In this document: in pieces, positions 1-5,511 of the stretch
Layout of the letters: each line of letters begins with the position of its first letter
Position numbering within the stretch: position 1 is the first letter of the stretch
The notes under the pieces: generated by a model
What the model was told of the DNA's origin: nothing
Database searches by the model: none
The model's input: only the letters and a program-made list of their open reading frames with translations
Program-made: the position numbers and the translations under genes
Assembly: GCA_051872535.1 (NCBI GenBank)
Contig: JBJEDY010000068.1
Span: 1-5,513 of the forward strand
Direction: 5' to 3'
Source of the DNA: CAOJBM01 sp051872535
GTDB lineage: Bacteria; Bacillota_I; Bacilli_A; RF39; UBA660
DNA: 5,513 nt

Positions 1-1
1 G

Positions 2-181
2 GTTATTTTCGCAAGTGCGAAAATGGTTGGTGGTGCACCTAAAAACAATAAAAGTTCTTATTCTATAAAGCCTCTTTTGTTTCGTGGTGCATTCCCATAT
101 CCTGTTGTAATTAAAATTTTAACTATTTTTAGAAATGGAGGTGAAAAACAATATGAAAAAAGAAAAAAACTTGTAGTATAA
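2..181 (+). CDS. 3' end of an unidentified protein, truncated at the window edge
   Basis: The frame is open from the left edge for 59 codons and ends at TAA 179-181. The tail contains the motifs KMVGGAPKNNKS and PLLFRGAFPYP and ends in a very basic stretch (KQYEKRKKLVV). I do not recognise the family. Support for coding is indirect. The first 110 bases are richer in G and C than the flanking non-coding DNA, codon choice resembles the other genes, and the frame overlaps the start of a second gene that has its own ribosome binding site (137-143), as in a tightly packed operon. The last codons run over the seven-A tract at 163-169, which in this frame reads as A-AAA-AAA-C, a possible -1 slippery site leading into the next frame. 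It could also be a decayed remnant or a chance frame. Only the sequence to the left can settle its identity. Confidence 0.45.
   Translation, partial: VIFASAKMVGGAPKNNKSSYSIKPLLFRGAFPYPVVIKILTIFRNGGEKQYEKRKKLVV
5..24. repeat. Inverted repeat, 9-bp arms around a 2-nt centre
   Basis: ATTTTCGCA and TGCGAAAAT are exact reverse complements separated by AG. As RNA this would fold as a hairpin with a four-base loop. It lies inside the partial reading frame at 2-181 and is not followed by a T run, so it is not a terminator. It could be a protein-binding site or part of a recombination site. The function is unknown. Confidence 0.5.
137..143 (+). promoter_or_regulatory. Ribosome binding site of the broken small gene
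   Basis: GGAGGTG lies 9 nt before the ATG at 153-155. It is a near-perfect Shine-Dalgarno sequence inside the end of the upstream frame. It is the main reason to believe that a real gene begins at 153, even though that frame stops after seven codons. Confidence 0.7.
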
Positions 182-430
182 AATTAGATATAATTGATTT
201 AAAACATTTAGACATATTAATAAAAAAAATTGAACACGAAAAATAGATCACAAACTATAAGAAATTGTATAAATTTAGTTATGCTTCAAGAAACTAATAT
301 TGATAGAATGAATGATATTGATTATAAATTAAATAGATTACTTTACCGAAAAACATTTATAAAAGATTTATTTGCACAATTTTTTATTAATATGGGATTT
401 GCAAAAAATATTTTCACATTTTTAATATAA
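153..430 (+). pseudogene. Frameshifted ribbon-helix-helix-like small protein
   Basis: From the ATG at 153 the frame reads MKKEKNL and then stops (TAG 174-176). If one A is removed from the seven-A run at 163-169, reading continues as TCSIKLDIIDLKHLDILIK and on to a TAG at 244-246. If one A is also removed from the five-A run at 239-243, it continues as NRSQTIRNCINLVML to TAA at 428-430. The rebuilt protein is about 91 residues. Its first half fits the ribbon-helix-helix plan: a short strand (CSIKLD), a helix, then a helix beginning RSQTIRNCI, close to the RSxAIRxxI pattern of CopG/MobC-like proteins. The second half (residues about 45-91) is unfamiliar and ends hydrophobic. Proteins of this type often act as antitoxins or relaxosome accessories. 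The domain call is inference. Possible explanations are gene decay, homopolymer sequencing error, or programmed slippage. Confidence 0.45.
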
Positions 431-440
431 GAATAAAAAT

Positions 441-480
441 AAAAAAGATGAATAAAATTTTAAATCTTAAATCATCTTTT
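441..480 (-). terminator. Intrinsic terminator of the restriction gene, probably bidirectional
   Basis: AAAAGATGA (443-451) and TCATCTTTT (472-480) form a 9-bp stem around a 20-nt AT-rich loop. On the minus strand the stem runs directly into TTTTTT-ATTTTTA (446 down to about 434). The stop codon of the endonuclease gene (479-481) sits in the stem base. On the plus strand the stem ends in TTTTATTTAT, so it may also stop transcription of the broken gene at 153-430. Confidence 0.7.
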
Positions 481-1774
481 ATTTATCAAATGGATCAGAT
501 TCATACATAATAGTCAAATTTATTATCCATCTAATCCATGAAGAAACGCTTTGAGCACGCCTCTTAGCAGTTTCTGGACTATTTACTTTTGGAGATTCCT
601 TTAAAATAGATAATGCTATTTCACTATTATCAGTATATCCATTATTTAAATATTGTTCTAATGCTAGATAAAAAGGCTTATGAGAAATAATCGATTTAAC
701 TATGCTTAGGTTTTTAGATTTATGATCCAATTTCATTAATTGTTTACCTGCTTCTGTCAATTTATATCCACCATGTTCACTTTCAACAAATCCTAAATAT
801 CTGGCAGCTGCACTGTAATAACTACCTTGACGTTCATCAAATTCATAAAGTTCCGCTATCTCATTTATTTTCATCTCTGAATCATTTAAAATATTTATAA
901 AATCAAGAACTCTATAAAATGTATCAGCCTGTGGAAAAGGAATACTTGGATCTTCTTCAACAAATTTAATCTTATTCATAACTTCATAAATATCTTCCAA
1001 TTCAATTTGTTGATAAACTTCTCCTAAAATATATCTCTTAATTTTAACTAGTTTGATACTATTGTAATTATTTTCTGTATCAAATTGATAAACATAAAAA
1101 TTAAAAATATTATCATGTTTTATTAACATTACTGGAATTATTTCCTTCGTTGTTATTTTACGCCAAACCCTATAAGGATAATATAATTGCCTAACAATAA
1201 AATCACTCATATAATGATTTTTTGCTTCAACAATTACAAACTTTGTTAATCCCTCATAACTACCATCAATTTCCATCTGTGAATTTTCAACTTGTATGTT
1301 AAAATCTGTATTATTTTCAGTTTTAATTATATATTCAAAACTTCCTGTACCCATTCTGCCTTGAATAGTTGGAATTACTTCCTCACCAATTAAATCTTTC
1401 AACATACCAGAAATGAATGCTGATGATAGAGAAATAGCTTCACTTGTAATATTTTTACTATCAATAGTAGTTATATAATCAGGTAAATACATAGTTTCAA
1501 CATCAATGGAGTTATCAATATTTACATCTTGATAGTTTTGGAATTTTCCTATTAAGTATTCTCCTCTTTTTGTTGGCAAAATAGCTAAATGATTTTCATT
1601 AAAAATAATTGGCAAATCAATTTTACTATCAAATTTTGTCATCAAACGAGGTTCCCTAAATTCTTTGATTTGTTCCGCTGTAATTGTAAAATATCCTTCC
1701 TGATTTATTGAATCTAATATTTTATATTTATCAAATATTTGTTCCCAAGCTATATCATTCTTTCCCTTTGCCAA
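479..1774 (-). CDS. Type II restriction endonuclease, PD-(D/E)XK fold
   Basis: This 431-residue protein is probably the endonuclease partner of the adenine methyltransferase just upstream, cutting unmethylated target DNA in the cytoplasm. The likely active site is D170 (in QMEIDG) with E183-A184-K185 (in FVIVEAKN), and a conserved-looking helix with Q196 (RQLYYPYR) follows. The N-terminal 130 residues contain an EFREPRLMTKFD motif that I associate with proteins annotated as type II restriction enzymes. Residues about 285-347 look like a winged helix (INEIAELYEFDERQGSYYSA, then a YKLTEAGKQLM wing), and the C-terminus has a TAKRRAQSVSSWIRWI motif. The start is TTG at 1774, 8 nt after an AGGAGGT site, and lies 20 nt inside the methyltransferase gene, which suggests translational coupling. 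No frameshift is visible and the gene looks intact. The target sequence cannot be read from the protein. GATC is a guess from the methyltransferase type. Confidence 0.85.
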   Translation of the reverse strand: MAKGKNDIAWEQIFDKYKILDSINQEGYFTITAEQIKEFREPRLMTKFDSKIDLPIIFNENHLAILPTKRGEYLIGKFQNYQDVNIDNSIDVETMYLPDYITTIDSKNITSEAISLSSAFISGMLKDLIGEEVIPTIQGRMGTGSFEYIIKTENNTDFNIQVENSQMEIDGSYEGLTKFVIVEAKNHYMSDFIVRQLYYPYRVWRKITTKEIIPVMLIKHDNIFNFYVYQFDTENNYNSIKLVKIKRYILGEVYQQIELEDIYEVMNKIKFVEEDPSIPFPQADTFYRVLDFINILNDSEMKINEIAELYEFDERQGSYYSAAARYLGFVESEHGGYKLTEAGKQLMKLDHKSKNLSIVKSIISHKPFYLALEQYLNNGYTDNSEIALSILKESPKVNSPETAKRRAQSVSSWIRWIINLTIMYESDPFDK

Positions 1775-2624
1775 TTATTAACACCTCCTGAATTTCACCT
1801 CTTTTTTTAGCATTTGAATTTATATTTCTTTTTGCCATCAAGGTATGAATAGTATATTTATTTTTATCACTATATAATTCTTTGATAAATGGTGTTGAAG
1901 AATTGCTAATAATTACTGTACAGCCCTTTTGAATTAGACCATCACATAATTCTTTTAACCTTTTTTGATCTTTTTTTGTAAATCCATTTTCTGTATACCC
2001 AACAAAATTAACTTGATCATCAAATTGATCATAAGGTGGATCAAAATAAACTAATGAACCTTTTGGTACATCATTGCAACATTCTTCAAAATCACCATGT
2101 CTAAACTCGATATCATTATTAACAAAATACTCATGAAGTGCTTTTAGGACAGGCTTATTACATATATTAGGATTTTTATACTTCCCAAAAGGAGTATTAA
2201 ATTGACCAGAACTATTAAGTCTAAAAAGTCCGTTATAACAAGTTCTATTAAGATAAATTAATCTTGCAGATTTTTCAACAGGCGTCCATGACTCATATTC
2301 TTCTTTTCGATCAAACTCTCTGATTTTATAAAAATCATCTTCATTATTTTTATCTTCATATTCTTCTAATTTACTAATTAACTCATCATAGTTATATTTA
2401 ATACATTTATAACATTCAATCAAATCCCTATTATAATCATTTACAACGGCATTATTTGGTTGTAGATAAAATAGTATTGAACCACCACCTATGAATGGCT
2501 CATAATAGCTAGTATATTTAATCTTTTTTAGATATTTTTCCATTTGAGGTATTAATTGTCTTTTTCCACCAGCCCATTTTAAAAATGGTTGAATCAATAA
2601 ATTTTTACTTTTATTTTTTCTCAT
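1755..2624 (-). CDS. DNA adenine N6-methyltransferase, Dam/DpnII (D12) class
   Basis: This protein transfers a methyl group from S-adenosylmethionine to adenine N6 in its target site and so protects host DNA from the partner endonuclease. At 289 residues it has the usual length and motif order of the Dam/M.DpnII group. PFLKWAGGKRQ (13-23) and EPFIGGGS (42-49) form the cofactor site. NRTCYNGLFR (126-135) with FNTPFG (142-147) is the family's conserved central block. GDF (177-179) and catalytic DPPY (195-198) follow, and SNSS (240-243) lies after them. The closest relative I can recall is M.DpnII, which methylates GATC, so GATC is the likely but unproved target. The ATG at 2624 lies 7 nt after AGGAGGT (2632-2638), with an extended -10 promoter just upstream. 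The gene precedes and overlaps the endonuclease gene, so protection is made first. No controller gene is seen. Confidence 0.93.
   Translation of the reverse strand: MRKNKSKNLLIQPFLKWAGGKRQLIPQMEKYLKKIKYTSYYEPFIGGGSILFYLQPNNAVVNDYNRDLIECYKCIKYNYDELISKLEEYEDKNNEDDFYKIREFDRKEEYESWTPVEKSARLIYLNRTCYNGLFRLNSSGQFNTPFGKYKNPNICNKPVLKALHEYFVNNDIEFRHGDFEECCNDVPKGSLVYFDPPYDQFDDQVNFVGYTENGFTKKDQKRLKELCDGLIQKGCTVIISNSSTPFIKELYSDKNKYTIHTLMAKRNINSNAKKRGEIQEVLIIGKGKE
1783..1789 (-). promoter_or_regulatory. Strong ribosome binding site fixing a TTG start
   Basis: AGGAGGT on the minus strand lies 8 nt before the TTG at 1774-1772, inside the last codons of the methyltransferase gene. The next in-frame ATG (residue 45, MTKFD) has no such site and would remove a conserved-looking N-terminal part. 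A weak start codon paired with a strong site may hold endonuclease synthesis below that of the methyltransferase. Confidence 0.8.
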
Positions 2625-2652
2625 ATTTAATACCTCCTATACTTCATAAATA

Positions 2653-2661
2653 ATTATAACA
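2653..2661 (-). promoter_or_regulatory. Extended -10 promoter of the restriction-modification unit
   Basis: The minus strand reads TGTTATAAT, a perfect TATAAT with the TGn extension, 28 nt before the methyltransferase ATG. No good -35 box lies 16-18 nt upstream (the hexamer there is about AATAAA), which is acceptable for an extended -10 promoter. It lies in the 88-nt gap after the NTPase gene, so the restriction-modification pair can be transcribed on its own. Since no strong terminator is seen in that gap, read-through from the upstream operon is also possible. Confidence 0.65.
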
Positions 2662-2712
2662 TAGATTCATCATTTTTTATTACTATTTTCAACTAAAATG
2701 CTATCATTTAAA

Positions 2713-4431
2713 TTAATTAAATTTTTCTTTTAGTTCATTTATAGTTTTAACTAAATCATCAAAGTTAAATTGTTTCATTTTACTGAATTTTTTATTATCA
2801 ACCATTTTTAATTCTTCTAACAATTCGTTTATATATATCAGTTCATCAGGATATATTTCTTTAACATTTGCAAATTTATACAATTCATTAAAAATATATA
2901 TTAAAAATCTTATATCTGTTGAATTTCCATTATTTACAATATAAAGAATATTCTTAATCTCTATTGTATTTAACAAACTTTTGTTATCTATAATTAAATT
3001 ATGTGCATCTGAACAACTGGTATATAGCGTTTTTCCCATTTCGCCAACATCTTTTGACATAAAGCTCATAAAATTATTATCTTGAAGTGATTTATTATGT
3101 GTATCAACTATTTCATCTAATTCATTTTTTAGTTTATCGTATTGTGATTTAATATTATCATTTATGGGGTTAATTATCCTATAGCCTAAAGAAATAACTT
3201 CTTTTGACTTTTTTATATTATTTTTCATAAATTCTAAACCATTATAAAGTGTTCTAGAACCAAATCCATATTGTTTAATATCTAATAAATAAATTAAAAT
3301 TTTAGGATACAAATCATATTCATATTCATTTTTTTCTAATGATTCAAGAATTTTTTCTGTATTTGTTTGAATTGTTTCATCTTCAACTTCCCACCAGCAA
3401 TCAATAATTTGTAGCGGATTATTTTCAATACTTGTTTTAAATACAATTTCATGTGAATAACTGATTAGAGTTTCTTCAACTTCTTCTAATTCTAAAGGAA
3501 ATCCTAGTATATAATCGTTTATAAATTTAAAACTTGTAATAGTAAAATATGTATTTTCCATTAGCTCATAATAAGAAATTTTTCCATCATCAGTAAAATT
3601 GGGTAATTGATTTCCCATTTTATATTCTCGTGAAACAATTACTAAATATTTGAAAATATCTTTTTTTATTATTTTTATAATATCTTTATTTTTCATTTTT
3701 GAAAAAATATTATTTAAATCATATTCAAGCTCTTTATACCTTTGAATTATAAATTGCATAGTTCTAATATTATAATGGTCTTTCCTCTTTAATTCAGTAA
3801 CAACAAAAGACTTATTTTCTTTAAATATTTCAGATTCTTTTTCTACTAATTTATCATAAATTTGATCTAATTGAGGAACATATTTATAAGTTTGGTATAT
3901 TAATTTTTCTTTGAATTTATGATATTCTTCTTGATTAGGCAGTTCTTTTTCATTAGCAATTATTAATATTTTTGCTTTATTATGTTCAACTAATGTATTT
4001 AAAAAACCTAATACTTCATTTATTGGTATTGTTGTTCGCTCTAAATCATCAAATATAATTAATTTGTTATCTAAATTAATTTTGCTAATTAAACTAAATA
4101 GTTCTTTTATGGATATATTAAATTTATTTTCTATATTGTTCAAAATAACATTGCTGATAGTTCCAATGGTTTCACTTTTTATACTTGGACTTAAAAATTT
4201 CTTTAAAACTTTATTATTTTTAGTTTTTATAATTTCATAAAACAATTGAAATGATAAATTACTAATGCTGTTTATACCATATAAAGAAATATATATTGTG
4301 CTTAATTTTTTTAAGTTATTTTTTACAAAATATGTTTTTCCAGAACCCCAATCACCTTCTAAAAGTAATGCATAATTTAAAGGATTTTTCATATAAGTCT
4401 GAATTTCTTTAATTATATTATTATCATTCAT
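2713..4431 (-). CDS. KAP-type P-loop NTPase, candidate defence ATPase
   Basis: This is a 572-residue predicted cytoplasmic ATPase. Walker A is GDWGSGKT (26-33) and Walker B is LIIFDDLER (124-132). A sensor-like strand ILIIANEKEL (155-164), a KFKEKLI segment (172-178) and NIRTMQFII (221-229, a sensor-2-like Arg) follow in the order seen in KAP and related STAND/AAA+ NTPases. Residues about 240-572 are long, charged and mostly helical with no recognised domain. They may be a sensor or assembly region. Many KAP proteins carry transmembrane insertions, but I see none here. The ATG at 4431 follows AAGGAGG (4437-4443) by 5 nt and lies 14 nt after the nuclease gene, so the two are almost certainly one operon. 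KAP ATPases occur in anti-phage systems such as Qat and Tmn. A role here in sensing or powering the nuclease is inference. Confidence 0.8.
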   Translation of the reverse strand: MNDNNIIKEIQTYMKNPLNYALLLEGDWGSGKTYFVKNNLKKLSTIYISLYGINSISNLSFQLFYEIIKTKNNKVLKKFLSPSIKSETIGTISNVILNNIENKFNISIKELFSLISKINLDNKLIIFDDLERTTIPINEVLGFLNTLVEHNKAKILIIANEKELPNQEEYHKFKEKLIYQTYKYVPQLDQIYDKLVEKESEIFKENKSFVVTELKRKDHYNIRTMQFIIQRYKELEYDLNNIFSKMKNKDIIKIIKKDIFKYLVIVSREYKMGNQLPNFTDDGKISYYELMENTYFTITSFKFINDYILGFPLELEEVEETLISYSHEIVFKTSIENNPLQIIDCWWEVEDETIQTNTEKILESLEKNEYEYDLYPKILIYLLDIKQYGFGSRTLYNGLEFMKNNIKKSKEVISLGYRIINPINDNIKSQYDKLKNELDEIVDTHNKSLQDNNFMSFMSKDVGEMGKTLYTSCSDAHNLIIDNKSLLNTIEIKNILYIVNNGNSTDIRFLIYIFNELYKFANVKEIYPDELIYINELLEELKMVDNKKFSKMKQFNFDDLVKTINELKEKFN

Positions 4432-4445
4432 TTTAACCTCCTTAA

Positions 4446-5204
4446 TTAATGTTTAACAACAATTACTTTAACATTCCCAGAAGATTCTATATCTCTTTTA
4501 AACTCTAAAACGTTCGTAACAACACCTATGTCATAAACTAAAAATATTATTTCATTATAAGCTTTACTATAAGCTGTTATATCAGCATTGATTTCTTCAA
4601 TTATTTTAGACTTTTTATTAGTTTCTTTCAATAATTTTACTTCTAAACAAGATTTTAAATTTGGAAATATAAAATCTGGAATATATTCTCTACCTGAAAA
4701 ATTAAATTTTCCAGTTTCTCTATCATAATCAACTCCCTTATTCATATTGTTACCAATAAATAATCTTTCTAAGTTATCTTGTACTTCTATTTCATTATTT
4801 GGCTTTTCTTTAAACATTAATCTTATTTTTGAAGATATAAAGTTTTCTAATATGTTTAACTCATCTTCAACATAATCATAATTTTCTTCTAAAGTTGCAA
4901 TTAATAATCTAATTGAGGTTAATACAGATTGAAAAAGGGTCATTTGCTCTATGCCTGTCATATCAAAAATATTTTTTAATTTACTTATATCATAAGAATT
5001 ATAAATTCCAGGTATGTGAATATATTTTTTTGCTTCTTCTGCGACACATTGATATTGCCTTACAAAATCATTGCAAGATGAATAATTAAAATTTATTTCC
5101 TTTCCAATCTTATTTAATATTTGTTCCATTGTTTTTTCTATGCTTTTAGCCTGATGGATTAAAATTCTTAATGCTCTTCTTTCTTCTTGCGTATTTTTTG
5201 CCAT
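4446..5204 (-). CDS. PD-(D/E)XK nuclease-domain protein, partner of the KAP NTPase
   Basis: This 252-residue protein has two parts. Residues 1-130 are predicted helical and charged, without a known motif. Residues about 138-252 form a PD-(D/E)XK nuclease domain: helix with E146 (EVQDNLERLF), P176-D177 (REYIPDFIF), E188-V189-K190 (SCLEVKLLK), then EEINADITAYSKAY (203-216) and the strand IIFLVYDIG. The last two elements resemble the REase_DpnII-MboI domain found in many accessory proteins (from memory, not a search). All expected catalytic residues are present, so it is probably an active nuclease. The ATG at 5204 follows AGAGGT (5211-5216) by 6 nt. It is the first gene of an operon with the KAP NTPase. 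It could be the effector of a two-gene defence system. It has no obvious DNA-recognition domain, so it is less likely to be the restriction enzyme for the methyltransferase downstream. Confidence 0.75.
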   Translation of the reverse strand: MAKNTQEERRALRILIHQAKSIEKTMEQILNKIGKEINFNYSSCNDFVRQYQCVAEEAKKYIHIPGIYNSYDISKLKNIFDMTGIEQMTLFQSVLTSIRLLIATLEENYDYVEDELNILENFISSKIRLMFKEKPNNEIEVQDNLERLFIGNNMNKGVDYDRETGKFNFSGREYIPDFIFPNLKSCLEVKLLKETNKKSKIIEEINADITAYSKAYNEIIFLVYDIGVVTNVLEFKRDIESSGNVKVIVVKH

Positions 5205-5223
5205 AATCTCACCTCTAAATAAT

Positions 5224-5245
5224 ATTGTACCATATATTTATAGCA
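5224..5245 (-). promoter_or_regulatory. Promoter region of the nuclease-NTPase operon
   Basis: Two candidate extended -10 boxes lie on the minus strand: TGCTATAAA (5245-5237) and TGGTACAAT (5232-5224). The first would give a leader of roughly 25 nt, the second about 12 nt, just enough for the AGAGGT site. Neither has a good -35 hexamer. One of the two is probably used, but the sequence alone does not say which. Confidence 0.55.
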
Positions 5246-5272
5246 AAAAATTAGAACATATTAAATTGTTAA

Positions 5273-5284
5273 TACTAATTAGTA
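5273..5284. promoter_or_regulatory. Perfect 12-bp palindrome, possible operator
   Basis: TACTAATTAGTA is a perfect palindrome about 28 nt upstream of the first candidate -10 box of the nuclease operon, near its -35 area. Its right half belongs to an 11-nt direct repeat that recurs at the divergent promoter. It could bind a regulator. AT-rich palindromes also arise by chance. Confidence 0.3.
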
Positions 5285-5286
5285 CA
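5276..5286 (+). repeat. Direct repeat TAATTAGTACA, copy 1
   Basis: This 11-nt sequence is repeated exactly at 5396-5406, 120 bp away. Copy 1 lies upstream of the minus-strand operon promoter and overlaps the 12-bp palindrome. Placement at both divergent promoters hints at a shared regulator. Confidence 0.4.
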
Positions 5287-5370
5287 AATATTAAAATTTA
5301 TAGATTGTGACTGAACATATCAAAATGTATCGTAATATTTTTCTATCATTTTCCTAATAAAAAAATTATA

Positions 5371-5399
5371 TTGATTTGATAAAGATTAAACGTTATAAT
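5371..5399 (+). promoter_or_regulatory. Near-consensus plus-strand promoter
   Basis: TTGATT (5371-5376), a 17-bp spacer and TATAAT (5394-5399) match the housekeeping sigma consensus well, better than any other promoter in the window. Transcription would start near 5406 and point away from the nuclease operon, into the RNA that ends at the terminator near 5511. Confidence 0.75.
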
Positions 5400-5406
5400 T
5401 AGTACA
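5396..5406 (+). repeat. Direct repeat TAATTAGTACA, copy 2
   Basis: This is an exact copy of 5276-5286. It overlaps the -10 box (5394-5399) and reaches the predicted transcription start, where a bound protein would block initiation. Confidence 0.4.
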
Positions 5407-5416
5407 TCAAATACAA

Positions 5417-5470
5417 ATGAATTTGTTTATCGAAAGTGTGCATTACCCCTTTGGTAATCGCTCCATTTGA
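5417..5470 (+). CDS. Possible 17-residue leader peptide
   Basis: ATG at 5417 opens the frame MNLFIESVHYPFGNRSI and TGA lies at 5468-5470, four bases before the terminator stem. The geometry of promoter, tiny ORF and terminator is that of ribosome-controlled attenuators. Against it, there is no Shine-Dalgarno site, and the ATG would be only about 11 nt from the predicted transcript start. The ORF spans the ATTACC/GGTAAT hairpin, so a translating or stalled ribosome would change RNA folding. The VHY tripeptide also occurs in the ErmC leader, which may be coincidence. The peptide has no membrane segment, so a type I toxin is unlikely. Confidence 0.25.
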   Translation: MNLFIESVHYPFGNRSI

Positions 5471-5474
5471 AGAC

Positions 5475-5511
5475 AACTTACGGACTAATTAAAGTTCGTA
5501 AGTTTTTATTT
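5475..5511 (+). terminator. Strong intrinsic terminator
   Basis: AACTTACGGAC (5475-5485) pairs with GTTCGTAAGTT (5494-5504), an 11-bp stem with one G-T wobble, around the 8-nt loop TAATTAAA. A T-rich tail (TTTATTTT) follows. There is no T run on the opposite side, so it acts on the plus strand only. Confidence 0.85.

Larger units (their letters stand above)
5406..5511 (+). ncRNA. Short structured RNA or attenuator leader
   Basis: A near-consensus promoter and a strong terminator frame a transcript of about 105 nt. Visible pairings are: ACAAAT/ATTTGT (5413-5418 with 5421-5426); AGTG/CGCT (5435-5438 with 5459-5462) stacked on ATTACC/GGTAAT (5442-5447 with 5453-5458, loop CCTTT); and TCAAAT/ATTTGA (5407-5412 with 5465-5470) closing the whole. 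The last is an alternative to CAAAT (5414-5418) pairing with 5465-5469. No known Rfam family is recognised. It may be a free small RNA, or a leader that regulates a gene beyond the right edge by early termination. The possible 17-codon ORF inside it favours the second reading. Confidence 0.55.

Noticed and set aside
230..430. Independent 66-residue ORF starting at TTG
   Set aside because: There is no ribosome binding site before the TTG, and the first codons overlap the frame coming from upstream. The sequence is better explained as the third segment of the broken gene starting at 153.
2696..2709. Small hairpin after the NTPase stop codon (AAATG, loop CTAT, CATTT)
   Set aside because: The stem is only 5 bp, AT-rich and not followed by a T run, so it does not support a terminator between the two gene pairs.
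1755..5204. All four minus-strand genes as one four-component system
   Set aside because: The 88-nt gap with a clear extended -10 promoter and the self-sufficient methyltransferase-endonuclease pair point to two separate units. Read-through is possible but not shown.
4446..5204. 252-residue nuclease as the cognate restriction enzyme of the methyltransferase
   Set aside because: The 431-residue endonuclease overlaps the methyltransferase gene and is the simpler partner. The 252-residue protein is in an operon with the NTPase and shows no DNA-recognition domain.
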